From: Gammaproteobacteria bacterium UBA7803
Lineage (GTDB): Bacteria; Pseudomonadota; Gammaproteobacteria; Pseudomonadales; Azotimanducaceae
Length of the DNA: 52,209 bases
NCBI GenBank assembly: GCA_002480525.1
Contig: DLCH01000076.1
Coordinates: 86,508 to 138,716, forward strand
Direction: 5' to 3'
Below the pieces are notes generated by a model that saw nothing but the letters and a program-made list of their open reading frames with translations, ran no database searches and was not told where the DNA came from. Of this stretch, positions 25,980 to 33,009 are shown one piece after another (the first letter of the stretch is position 1; each line of letters begins with the position of its first letter). The position numbers and the translations under genes were made by a program.

Positions 25980-26354
25980 GTGGCGCAATGGCGTTTTGAA
26001 AAGAGCGACGAGTTTGATTCGAGTGTTGATGAAGCACTTCGAAAAGTCGCCGGACCGCCAAAGAAAGTTGCAAGAAACCTGAAAGCCAAGCTTGAGAACC
26101 TCCAAGAACAGTCCGTGGAGGATCTCAACAAACGCAGCGAAGGCACGATTAAGTGTTCCGACAATAAAGAGAGGAAGTTTTTCGCCATTGACTACAAGGA
26201 ACGGGTCCGCCTGTACATCGTCCAAGCTGATGACAACGTTTTGTTCTTCAGCCACGCGACTTTCAAAAAGCAGAAAAAGCTCAGCCAGAGCGATACTGAC
26301 CGAGTGCAAAAGAACTACCGGGCCTATGAATCCGAGCAGGGGAAGGAAACATGA
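25980..26354 (+). CDS. HigB/Gp49-like (RelE superfamily) putative toxin
   Basis: A protein of about 124 residues. Its C-terminal half matches the Gp49-like/DUF891 pattern: a core YKERVRLYIVQADDNVLFF followed by SHATFKKQKKLSQSDTDRVQ and KNYRAYE. These toxins cleave mRNA on the ribosome. The start is uncertain: GTG at 25980 (AGGG about six bases upstream) or TTG at 25974. The toxin-first order, as in higBA, fits. Its stop overlaps the antitoxin start in ATGA. The toxic activity is inferred from family and context. Confidence 0.7.
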   Translation: MAQWRFEKSDEFDSSVDEALRKVAGPPKKVARNLKAKLENLQEQSVEDLNKRSEGTIKCSDNKERKFFAIDYKERVRLYIVQADDNVLFFSHATFKKQKKLSQSDTDRVQKNYRAYESEQGKET

Positions 26355-26746
26355 GCGTTTTTGATGTGTTCGACAAACACCTCGGCGAAACAGATGCCGA
26401 TAAGCAGGCAATGGAGACTGAGCGTCTGATTGTTAACGTCACTGAGAGCCTGCTAACGGAAATGCGCCATCAGGACGTGACCAAGACCGAACTCGCCAGA
26501 AGGCTCGGCAAGTCGAAATCCTTCATTACCTCAACACTTGCCGGCTCCCGAAACATGACGCTGAAAACCCTCAGCCGAATTGCATACGCGCTGGGGCTTC
26601 GCGTCCAAATCAAAATCGAGCGCCTGGCACATCACCCTAGTCGAAAGCAGCGCCATCAGAACATCGTCTTCGCCAATTTCGGCCAAGATTCAGAGGACGT
26701 CGTTACATCCAATGCGGGTACTAATGCGAGAGTAGCAGCACAGTGA
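26351..26746 (+). CDS. XRE-family HTH antitoxin, HigA-like
   Basis: A 131-residue protein. The central HTH reads VTKTELARRLGKSKSFITST with LAGSRNMTLKTLSRIAYALG following (about residues 44-85). The N-terminal segment is acidic and would contact the toxin; the C-terminal tail is likely disordered. It should bind the palindrome upstream of the operon and neutralise the upstream toxin. It overlaps both neighbours by four bases (ATGA in front, GTGA behind), giving a three-gene translationally coupled unit. Confidence 0.8.
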   Translation: MSVFDVFDKHLGETDADKQAMETERLIVNVTESLLTEMRHQDVTKTELARRLGKSKSFITSTLAGSRNMTLKTLSRIAYALGLRVQIKIERLAHHPSRKQRHQNIVFANFGQDSEDVVTSNAGTNARVAAQ

Positions 26747-27165
26747 TCAGACTCGAGCAGTTGATCATTTGCGACGACGCTCGCCCTGAGCGCCATAACA
26801 AGATTTCATTTATGGGTGTCTACTTCCGGGACATCCTATTGAGAGCCGACAAACAATGGAAAGAGAAGGGCGTCATTGCGCTTCCGCGTCTTACCTTTGT
26901 CGTCGCGCTGTCTGGCGTGGACGGCGTTACGTCATGTGCGTGGTCTCTCATTAATCCAGACGGCACAGAACTAGTGCCACCCCAGGACCTCGAAGTGGGT
27001 TCCGACAACCAGGAGGCCGACAAGGATTCCGTCTCATTAATGGTTATTTCTTGGAGACCCGCTGCATTTCGCCAAGAAGGTGAATACACATTCAAGCTGT
27101 CCTTTGACGAACAGTCGATAACCCATACGTTCAACATTAGGGTCGTCGAACAACTTCCCGCCTGA
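26743..27165 (+). CDS. DUF6941-like protein coupled to the toxin-antitoxin pair
   Basis: A 140-residue protein beginning with GTG in a GTGA overlap with the antitoxin stop. Sequence IRLEQLIICDDARPERHNKI near the start, then a beta-rich pattern (GVTSCAWSLINPDGTELVPP; GEYTFKLSFDEQSITHTFNI), resembles a small beta-sandwich family (DUF6941) of unknown function. No signal peptide or membrane segment. Strict coupling to the toxin-antitoxin pair suggests it is part of the same module, perhaps as a sensor or chaperone; this is inference. Confidence 0.65.
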   Translation: MIRLEQLIICDDARPERHNKISFMGVYFRDILLRADKQWKEKGVIALPRLTFVVALSGVDGVTSCAWSLINPDGTELVPPQDLEVGSDNQEADKDSVSLMVISWRPAAFRQEGEYTFKLSFDEQSITHTFNIRVVEQLPA

Positions 27166-27250
27166 GGGTGCCCCGCTACTCACGTCACGTCATTATGTCT
27201 GTACTCGGCAGCGCGGCAGGTTTCGCGCAGCTCCGTAGTCTCACCTCGCC

Positions 27251-27269
27251 CTGGCTGCGCCGCAGCCAG
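27251..27269. other. Perfect nine-base-pair inverted repeat in island gap
   Basis: CTGGCTGCG-C-CGCAGCCAG, with a single-base centre, lies in the 237-base gap between the DUF6941-like gene and the next gene. There is no U-tract; the hairpin is too tight for RNA at its centre, so a protein-binding DNA palindrome is also possible. The rest of the gap shows no gene. Confidence 0.4.
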
Positions 27270-27402
27270 CCATCCGCTCCACCGTTTGCAAGCCTTTTCC
27301 CTCGACCGGAGGCAGCGTGATTGCACATGTCCAAATCTCTGACTCAAACTGATTCCATCGTCTAACAACCTTATCGCCACACGACGAATCAGGAGAGCAG
27401 AT

Positions 27403-27711
27403 ATGAGAGTCATCAACGTCATCGACGCCCCCGAGGGGCCCTTCAAAACTGGTTCCGCCCGGGAGGCATGGTGGGAGCGCATCCAGAGGTTCAACGGCAT
27501 GGGGCTAGATGCCTTCGCGCAGGACGTCACCAAGGACCCGCCGTCCCTCCAACCGAACGGCAAGTTCGGCAAGGCGGGTGTGATGGAGCCACCGATGGGA
27601 TGGGTCAGCTTTTTTGTCCGGACGGAACTTGTGAAGATCGAGGAAGCGGCGGACAAGCCGAACGCCCGCAAGCGGGCACCGGCCAGGAAGCGGACCACGT
27701 CGGCTGCATAG
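27403..27711 (+). CDS. Hypothetical protein
   Basis: A 102-residue protein with a good AGGAG eight bases before the ATG. No family was recognised. The N-terminal two thirds look folded (MRVINVIDAPEGPFKTGSAR; WWERIQRFNGMGLDAF), with a Trp- and aromatic-rich core. The C-terminus is a Lys/Arg/Ala-rich tail (NARKRAPARKRTTSAA) that could bind nucleic acid. It is soluble as predicted. It lies in the AT-richer island but its own base composition is close to the host. Confidence 0.6.
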   Translation: MRVINVIDAPEGPFKTGSAREAWWERIQRFNGMGLDAFAQDVTKDPPSLQPNGKFGKAGVMEPPMGWVSFFVRTELVKIEEAADKPNARKRAPARKRTTSAA

Positions 27712-27807
27712 TTGCGCGAGTCTTGCCCACAGCGCCTTCAGCCTTAAGCTGGGGGCGATGTGTTTTTATAGGGTCAAGCCGTGCGGCCCGTACCAGAGAG
27801 CCTAGGG

Positions 27808-28506
27808 ATGCGAGACGGCAAGATGGATTGGTTCTGGAACAACGGCAATTTGATTACGCTAGTCGGCGGCATCTTAATAGTCTTTGGTAGCGTCATTGCG
27901 TACCTTGGAGTGTATGCCACCAACAAGGCTTCAGACCAAAAAAACGAGGAAATTACGAGGTTAACCCAGGAGCTAAACTTCTACGCCATAGGGAAGGACA
28001 GTTTTGTCTGGCTGGAGATTGTCGATTTTGGCACGCCAGACGCCACGGTAAACGTCAAACACAGCGGCGAATATCCTGTAAGAGATATCGAGTTCCTGAT
28101 CTTCAACATCTCAGAGCAGATGCCACTTGCAAAGACAGGGGAAATCTCCAACTTCGATCTGAACGAGCAGGTCGCGGACATAGATGTTCACGTCATCCAC
28201 CCCGGATGGGACAAAAGGTTAAGCAGGGTCCCCTTCGAGACCTCGCCTAGAAAAGACTACTACTCGTACCTCATAAACATTGATTCGCACAGTGAAAGAC
28301 AACGTCAGATCGTGGAGTTCCAAAGGATCGATGGAGTTTGGCGACAATGGACGAGAATACAGCGCCGAAACGCTGCTGGAACGTTTGAGACACGAATTGA
28401 ACACATCGACCCTGAGTTCCTGATGGCGCAGCCAGAATTTCGCAAGCTAATCGAGAAGATTTCGGGGCGCGCGAACCAAGACTCGCCGCCAGAGGATTCG
28501 CCGTAA
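27808..28506 (+). CDS. Hypothetical single-pass membrane protein
   Basis: About 232 residues, AT-rich. A transmembrane helix lies near the N-terminus (LITLVGGILIVFGSVIAYLG), followed by a short coiled coil (SDQKNEEITRLTQELNFYAI). A soluble domain follows with beta-like segments (FVWLEIVDFGTPDATVNVKH) and an acidic Pro-rich end. No family was recognised. The start is uncertain: ATG at 27808 has TAGGG just upstream; GTG at 27781 and ATG at 27823 also fit. It could be a membrane-anchored sensor of the island. Confidence 0.6.
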   Translation: MRDGKMDWFWNNGNLITLVGGILIVFGSVIAYLGVYATNKASDQKNEEITRLTQELNFYAIGKDSFVWLEIVDFGTPDATVNVKHSGEYPVRDIEFLIFNISEQMPLAKTGEISNFDLNEQVADIDVHVIHPGWDKRLSRVPFETSPRKDYYSYLINIDSHSERQRQIVEFQRIDGVWRQWTRIQRRNAAGTFETRIEHIDPEFLMAQPEFRKLIEKISGRANQDSPPEDSP

Positions 28507-28615
28507 ATCCTTCCTAGCTTTGGTCATCGAACTGAAACGTAATGCTGTCTACGCGTAACCCTTCGGTATCAATCTGGAGTTGACCCGCTTCTGTGGATAG
28601 TTTCGGGCTTGGGTT

Positions 28616-29452
28616 TCAAGCCACGGCTTGGTCACGGATGGACCACTCGTAGTTGACGGGCGATCGGTAGCCGAGCGCCGAGTGACGGCGCTGCGGGTTG
28701 TACCAGCCTTCGATGATCTCGAAGATCGCCATCCGGGCTTCGGCCTGGGTCTTGAACCGGCGTCGACCGATCAGATCGCACTTGAGCGTCGCGAAGAAGC
28801 TCTCGGCCATGGCGTTGTCATAGGCGTCACCGACCGAGACCATCGACGGCCTCACGTTCATCTCTCGGCAGCGGAGGCCGAAGGCGATGGACGTGTACTG
28901 CGTGCCTTGATCGCTGTGGTGGATCACAGCGTCCGGGCGTCGCTGCGTCAGCGCCATGTCCAGGGCCTGCAGGACCAACTCGGTCCGGAGATGGTTCACG
29001 CTGGACCAGCCAACGACCTGCCGGCTGCAGGTATCGAGAACCACTGTTAGGTAGATGAACTCGGCCCACGTCGGCACGTAGGCGATGTCCGCGACCCAGA
29101 GCTGGTCCGGTGTCGCCACGCCGAAGTTGCGTTCAGCGAGGTCAGGCGCCGGCCTCGTATTGGGCCGGCGTCGGGCCGTCACCACGAACCGTCGACGGCT
29201 CGCGCCTTGCAAGCCTTCTCCGCGCATCAATCGAGCGACGCGCTTCCGGCCGACCCGATGACCGTCTTCGGCCAGCTCGGCATGGACCTGGGAATTTCCA
29301 AAGGTGCCTCTTGAGCGATCGTGGATCGCCCGGATCTCGACCTTGAGCGCAAGATCCGACAGATAGCGATCCGATGGACCTCTCGCACACCAGGCGTAGA
29401 AACCACTGGCGGAGACCTTCAGCAGGCAGCACATCATGCGGACGGGATACAT
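28616..29452 (-). CDS. IS3-family transposase OrfB (integrase core)
   Basis: The DDE transposase. Catalytic signature residues lie in WVADIAYV (first Asp), HHSDQGTQYTS (second Asp) and NAMAESFFATLK (Glu), with the typical C-terminal WYNPQRRHSALGYRSP. Coordinates give the core from an internal ATG (MYPVRMMCCLLKVS). The frame is open further upstream to 29656 and lies in the -1 frame relative to OrfA, so the active enzyme is normally an OrfAB fusion made by programmed frameshifting. No in-frame stops: it appears intact. Confidence 0.92.
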   Translation of the reverse strand: MYPVRMMCCLLKVSASGFYAWCARGPSDRYLSDLALKVEIRAIHDRSRGTFGNSQVHAELAEDGHRVGRKRVARLMRGEGLQGASRRRFVVTARRRPNTRPAPDLAERNFGVATPDQLWVADIAYVPTWAEFIYLTVVLDTCSRQVVGWSSVNHLRTELVLQALDMALTQRRPDAVIHHSDQGTQYTSIAFGLRCREMNVRPSMVSVGDAYDNAMAESFFATLKCDLIGRRRFKTQAEARMAIFEIIEGWYNPQRRHSALGYRSPVNYEWSIRDQAVA

Positions 29453-29466
29453 GGCCTGGTTGGCCT

Positions 29467-29781
29467 TCACGAACCGGAAGACTTCTTCGGTATCGTGCCG
29501 GTCTCCTGAGCGAACCTGGCCGCAGCCATTGAGAGCATCTCCCGCTCCTGCTTGAGCTGGCGGAATTCGCGTCTCAGCCGAGTGAGCTCTTCGCGTTCGG
29601 CCGATGTCAGGCCATCGTGGCGTCGTCCGCCATCGCGATTGGCCTGCTTGACCCAATTGCGGATCGACTCAGCGGAAGGCTCAAACTCGTGGGCGAGCTC
29701 CTCAGGCGCGCGCCCAGCACGAACCAGGTCGATAGGCTGCTGATGGAACTCCTCCGGATACGGAGCGTGGGATCGGGGCAT
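29467..29781 (-). CDS. IS3-family transposase OrfA (helix-turn-helix)
   Basis: A 104-residue protein with an N-terminal HTH (YPEEFHQQPIDLVRAGRAPE then LAHEFEPSAESIRNWVKQA) and a C-terminal leucine-zipper-like helix (EREELTRLRREFRQLKQERE). It binds the IS ends. It overlaps the OrfB frame, which is in the -1 register. A clear A-rich slippery heptamer was not seen in the overlap; CCGAAGAAG is the nearest candidate. Confidence 0.9.
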   Translation of the reverse strand: MPRSHAPYPEEFHQQPIDLVRAGRAPEELAHEFEPSAESIRNWVKQANRDGGRRHDGLTSAEREELTRLRREFRQLKQEREMLSMAAARFAQETGTIPKKSSGS

Positions 29782-30028
29782 GGTGGATACCTCCTTCAGT
29801 AACGGTTAGCTATCTACGAAAGCGGGTCTACTCCTGGATTCCGCCCGCGCCCAGTTGTCCTGAAGCGTCGCCGACGACGGGCCGCGCGGCACGCCGGGTG
29901 CGCCTCGTGGCGGGCTGAGCCACCGCGAACATCGCCACCCCGCACGCCTCGCCCGCCCATCCCTAGTTTGCGGGATGTCGTGGCCCGCGCGCGCTCCGGA
30001 TACTGCTCCGACATGCAGCGGGGAAGAC

Positions 30029-30439
30029 ATGGCGCGTTCGCACAGACCTTGGTTGCCGGCCGTCGTCCTCTGGTGCGCGTCTTCCAGCGGCGTCGCCGGT
30101 GAAGACGCCAGCGAGGCCGCCGGGCCGGTTCCGGACCCGCGCGAGCCACTGTTCCGGCTCGAGTCGTCGGTGTCCGTCGGCAATAAGGGCGAGGAGGCAC
30201 TCGACGTCGGCATCGACGCGGTCTGCGGCGAGCCGGCCTGGGTGTTCGACCGCGCCGAGCTGGTGGTCACGCGCAACCGCTTCGGCGACGTCCAGTTCAC
30301 CAGCCTGCCGCGGCCGGGCTGCACCGACTGCGAACCCCTGACCCTGCGCTGGTATCACGAGCCTACGGGCTATCTCACCTTCGAGGTCCACGTCTATCGA
30401 CGCCTGGAGATTCCGCCATGCCCGAACGAAAGACCCTGA
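30029..30439 (+). CDS. Small exported protein heading the caspase cluster
   Basis: A 136-residue protein. The N-terminus SHRPWLPAVVLWCASSSGVA is a likely signal peptide. The rest contains pairs of cysteines (AVCGEP, GCTDCEP and PPCP) and a beta-rich core (FGDVQFTSLPRPG; GYLTFEVHVYRRLEI). No family was recognised. The ATG has GGGGAAG seven bases upstream. Its end overlaps the next gene by 22 bases in a different frame, making it the first gene of a six-gene cluster. Disulfide-stabilised periplasmic protein is the most likely reading. The 29836-30028 gap before it should hold the cluster promoter; no clear box was seen. Confidence 0.65.
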   Translation: MARSHRPWLPAVVLWCASSSGVAGEDASEAAGPVPDPREPLFRLESSVSVGNKGEEALDVGIDAVCGEPAWVFDRAELVVTRNRFGDVQFTSLPRPGCTDCEPLTLRWYHEPTGYLTFEVHVYRRLEIPPCPNERP

Positions 30440-31680
30440 CGCTCCACCGCCGCTGCGCCGTCTTCCTGGGGGCCGCGGTGAGCGCCCTCGGCGGCCTGTC
30501 CGCCCAGGCCGACAACGCCGCGCTGCAGGCGCTGTTCTTCGACGCCTGCGCCAACCCGTCGGGCGCGCTGGCCGAGCGCTGCGCCGAGACCCCCGGGGGC
30601 CTCGGCGACCTGTCGGGCGACAGCGAATCGTCCCTCAATCCCAGCCAGACCCTCGGCGCCACCGCGGCCACCGGCAGCCTGGTCCGCGAGCGGGCCGAGC
30701 GGGCCCGCCGGCGTGACGGGCACCCGGCCGGCGACGGCGAGGACACCGCCGGCGCGGTGCTGGATCTGGGTCCATTCAGCCTGCTGATCAACGGCCACGG
30801 GGCGCGCGAGGATCGCGACCGCACCGTCGACGTGGACGCGGAGCGTGGCTACACCCTGGACGTCTGGGGGGCGGAGCTCGGCCTCGACTACCGCTTCTCG
30901 CCCGCCGTGGTGGCCGGTGCGATGGTCACCTGGGAGACCTCGGACCTGGACTTCGACCGCGAGTTGCCCGGCGTCGGCTTCGAGCCCCGGGGCCGCGCCG
31001 GGTCCGTGACCCAGGACAGCCTGGGCATCGCCGGGTTCGCCAGCGTGGCGATCGGCGATCGCGGCTACCTGGACCTCAGCGCCGGCTACGTCGACAGCGA
31101 CTACACCCTGGAGCGGCGGGCCGTGTTTCAGGAGAGCCAGCGCCTCGCGCCCCAGACGCTGGTGCGCACCCGCGGAACGCCGGACGGCAGCGAGACCTGG
31201 GCGGCCATCGCCGCAGGCTACGCGGCGAGCCGAGGGGGCTGGAGTCTCGCCCCCCATCTGGGCCTGACGTACAGCCGCGCCCGGGTCGACGGCTACCGGG
31301 AGCGCGATCTCGCCGGCACCGGGCTGGCCATGGACGTAGGGGGCCAGACCTCCCGCTCCCTGCTCGGACGCCTGGGCGTGCGCGTGAGCCGGGCGGTGTC
31401 GCGACCAGGCTACGTGCTGCTGCCCCAGCTCAACGTCGAGTACCTGCGGGAATTCGAAGCGGACGGGCCGGACACCACGGTCAGCTACGCGCTGGACCAG
31501 GGCGCCAATACCCTCACGCTGCGCGCGGACGACCGCGACCGGGATTACCTGCACCTCGGTGTCGGACTGACGCTGCTGCTGCCGAACGGCTGGATGCCGT
31601 TCCTGGAGTACCGGACCACCCTGGGTCTGGAGGACGTCGACCGCGACCGGATCGCGCTCGGGCTGCGGGTGGAGCTGTGA
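30418..31680 (+). CDS. Outer-membrane beta-barrel (autotransporter-domain-like) protein
   Basis: A 420-residue protein. Signal peptide residues 1-31 (RCAVFLGAAVSALGGLSAQA). A short linker rich in Arg/Asp/Gly leads into alternating amphipathic beta strands from about residue 110 to the end (GYTLDVWGAELGLDYRFSPA; GWSLAPHLGLTYSRARVDGY; RIALGLRVEL). Ending in an aliphatic residue with alternating pattern is typical of an outer-membrane barrel of the autotransporter type, but no long passenger domain is present. It probably forms a surface barrel without secreted cargo. It overlaps the next gene, and acts with it in the cluster. Confidence 0.75.
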   Translation: MPERKTLTLHRRCAVFLGAAVSALGGLSAQADNAALQALFFDACANPSGALAERCAETPGGLGDLSGDSESSLNPSQTLGATAATGSLVRERAERARRRDGHPAGDGEDTAGAVLDLGPFSLLINGHGAREDRDRTVDVDAERGYTLDVWGAELGLDYRFSPAVVAGAMVTWETSDLDFDRELPGVGFEPRGRAGSVTQDSLGIAGFASVAIGDRGYLDLSAGYVDSDYTLERRAVFQESQRLAPQTLVRTRGTPDGSETWAAIAAGYAASRGGWSLAPHLGLTYSRARVDGYRERDLAGTGLAMDVGGQTSRSLLGRLGVRVSRAVSRPGYVLLPQLNVEYLREFEADGPDTTVSYALDQGANTLTLRADDRDRDYLHLGVGLTLLLPNGWMPFLEYRTTLGLEDVDRDRIALGLRVEL

Positions 31681-31682
31681 TC

Positions 31683-32999
31683 ATGGCCGGCCGCCGACTG
31701 CTCGCGCCCGCCCTGATCGCCCTGCTGGTCGGCTGCCAGACCGTCGCACCGGCGCTGACCTCGCTGCTGATGGCCTTCGGCCAGGATCTGCTCGCCGCCA
31801 CTGCCGTGAACTACACGCCGCGCTACGCGATCGAGGTGGAGAACCTGCTGGCCGCCATGGCCCGCCACGCCACCGGCCTCCAGTTCCAGGGTCAGCTCGC
31901 CCAGGCCGGCTATCAGCCGCCCGCGCCCGACTATCTGCGCCAGGACCCGCCCGGCGCCTACGGACAGGCCGGCGCCTATGGACAGTACGGCCAGACCACC
32001 GCCGCCGGCGGCTATGGCCAGTACGGGCAGACCCAGCCGGATGCCGGATACGGCCAATATGGGCAGGCCCAGCCCGATACCGGATACGGCCAGTACGGAC
32101 AGGCCGGCGATGCCGGCGGCTACGGTCAGGCCGACCCGTATACGACCCAGGGGCAGCCCGGACAGAGCGGCGCGGCCTCGACTTACGACCCCTACGGCCA
32201 GGCTTCCGGGTCACCCGGCTACGGTCAGGCCGAGCCGGACTCGTCCTACGGCTACCCCACCCCGTCGAGCCCGGCCACGACGGCCGATGGCGGCTACGGT
32301 TACGGGTACGGCCAGGCCAGCTACAGCGGCGGCTACACCCCCGCGGCGACCGCGGACTACCAGGACCCCTACGCCCCGGCGGGCGCGCCCCGGACCCGGT
32401 CGGCCGATGCCGCGCCAGTCTCGATGGGTGTGGCGTTGCTGGTCCGCCGCGCGGGCAGCAGCGAGCTGACCGCCGTCGCCGACGGCGACACGCTGCACGA
32501 CGGCCGCGGCGACCCGAGCCGCGGCGACCTGCTGCGTTTTCACTTCCAGACCAACTGCGCCTGCTGGGTCTACGTGATCGGCATCGACGCCACCGGCTAC
32601 GTGGCCCAGATCTTCCCGGACCCCGAGGGCGGCGGCGCCAACCCGGTGCGGCCGGGCGCGAACCATCTCGTGCCCGGCGGCGACGACTGGTGGGGGCTCG
32701 ACGACCAGCGTGGCATCGAGCAGGTCTACTTCATCGCGGCCCGGGAGGCGCGGCCCGACATCGAGCAGGCGATCGCCCGGCTGGCGGCTGCGCCACGGAC
32801 GCTGGCCGCCGAGTCCTACCGTCCGGTGGCCGAGCCCGCGATCATTCCGGGCACGCGCGGGCTGGTTCGGGTCGAGGCGCCCGCTCCCGTCGCCGTGCCC
32901 CTCGACGAGCACACGGCAGCGACGGTCCGGCCGGCGATCTTCACCAACCACGACAGCGCCACGGACCTGGTCGTCACCCGCTGGTTCCGCCACGACTGA
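31683..32999 (+). CDS. DUF4384 lipoprotein with Tyr-Gly-Gln low-complexity domain
   Basis: A lipoprotein of 438 residues: LLAPALIALLVGC with lipid-modified Cys18. After a helical part (to about residue 80) comes a low-complexity region (about 90-225) with 13 copies of YGQ, including four tandem 12-residue units such as YGQYGQTQPDAG. It resembles the Gly/Ser-Tyr-Gly-Gln domain of human FUS-type proteins in composition. The C-terminal half is a DUF4384 domain (LLRFHFQTNCACWVYVIGID; GYVAQIFPDP) and an RHD end. DUF4384 is often found beside caspase-fold proteins. GTG at 31677, in a GTGA overlap with the previous stop, is an alternative start. Confidence 0.8.
   Translation: MAGRRLLAPALIALLVGCQTVAPALTSLLMAFGQDLLAATAVNYTPRYAIEVENLLAAMARHATGLQFQGQLAQAGYQPPAPDYLRQDPPGAYGQAGAYGQYGQTTAAGGYGQYGQTQPDAGYGQYGQAQPDTGYGQYGQAGDAGGYGQADPYTTQGQPGQSGAASTYDPYGQASGSPGYGQAEPDSSYGYPTPSSPATTADGGYGYGYGQASYSGGYTPAATADYQDPYAPAGAPRTRSADAAPVSMGVALLVRRAGSSELTAVADGDTLHDGRGDPSRGDLLRFHFQTNCACWVYVIGIDATGYVAQIFPDPEGGGANPVRPGANHLVPGGDDWWGLDDQRGIEQVYFIAAREARPDIEQAIARLAAAPRTLAAESYRPVAEPAIIPGTRGLVRVEAPAPVAVPLDEHTAATVRPAIFTNHDSATDLVVTRWFRHD
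31977..32120 (+). repeat. Four tandem 36-base coding repeats
   Basis: Units start at 31977, 32013, 32049 and 32085, each encoding YGQYGQ plus six residues (TTAAGG, TQPDAG, AQPDTG, AGDAGG). The array continues as looser single YGQ motifs to about 32320. Synonymous differences between units (TAT/TAC, GGC/GGG) show they are not a very recent duplication. Confidence 0.9.
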
Positions 33000-33009
33000 G
33001 GCCGGCGCC

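Larger units (their letters stand above)
25816..29835. other. Accessory island at tRNA-Val, AT-richer than flanks
   Basis: From the tRNA 3' end to the right end of the IS3-family element, base composition is visibly richer in A+T and codon use differs sharply from the GC-rich flanks. Cargo: a toxin-antitoxin-like pair with a coupled third gene, two genes of unknown function and an IS. No integrase gene and no repeat of the tRNA 3' end were found at the right edge, so any original mobility genes are lost or elsewhere. Transfer is inferred from composition and position. Confidence 0.7.
28575..29835 (-). mobile_element. IS3-family insertion sequence
   Basis: Two overlapping transposase frames are bounded by imperfect terminal inverted repeats. 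The left end (from 28575) reads TGGAGTTGACCCGCTT and the right end, read inwards on the other strand, aGGAGTAGACCCGCTT; both continue with GT-purine-GATAG. The left end has the IS3-typical TG; the right end has lost it (AG). No matching target-site duplication flanks the ends, so the element is old or its flanks have been rearranged. Its right end is also the right boundary of the AT-richer island. Confidence 0.85.

Noticed and set aside
27180..27698. 172-residue minus-strand frame in the island
   Set aside because: Lacks a ribosome-binding site and overlaps a plus-strand gene with a clear AGGAG; a Met-rich random-looking sequence.
25816..29840. Direct repeat of the tRNA-Val 3' end as an attR site
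   Set aside because: No copy of the T-arm/acceptor sequence was found at the right edge of the island.
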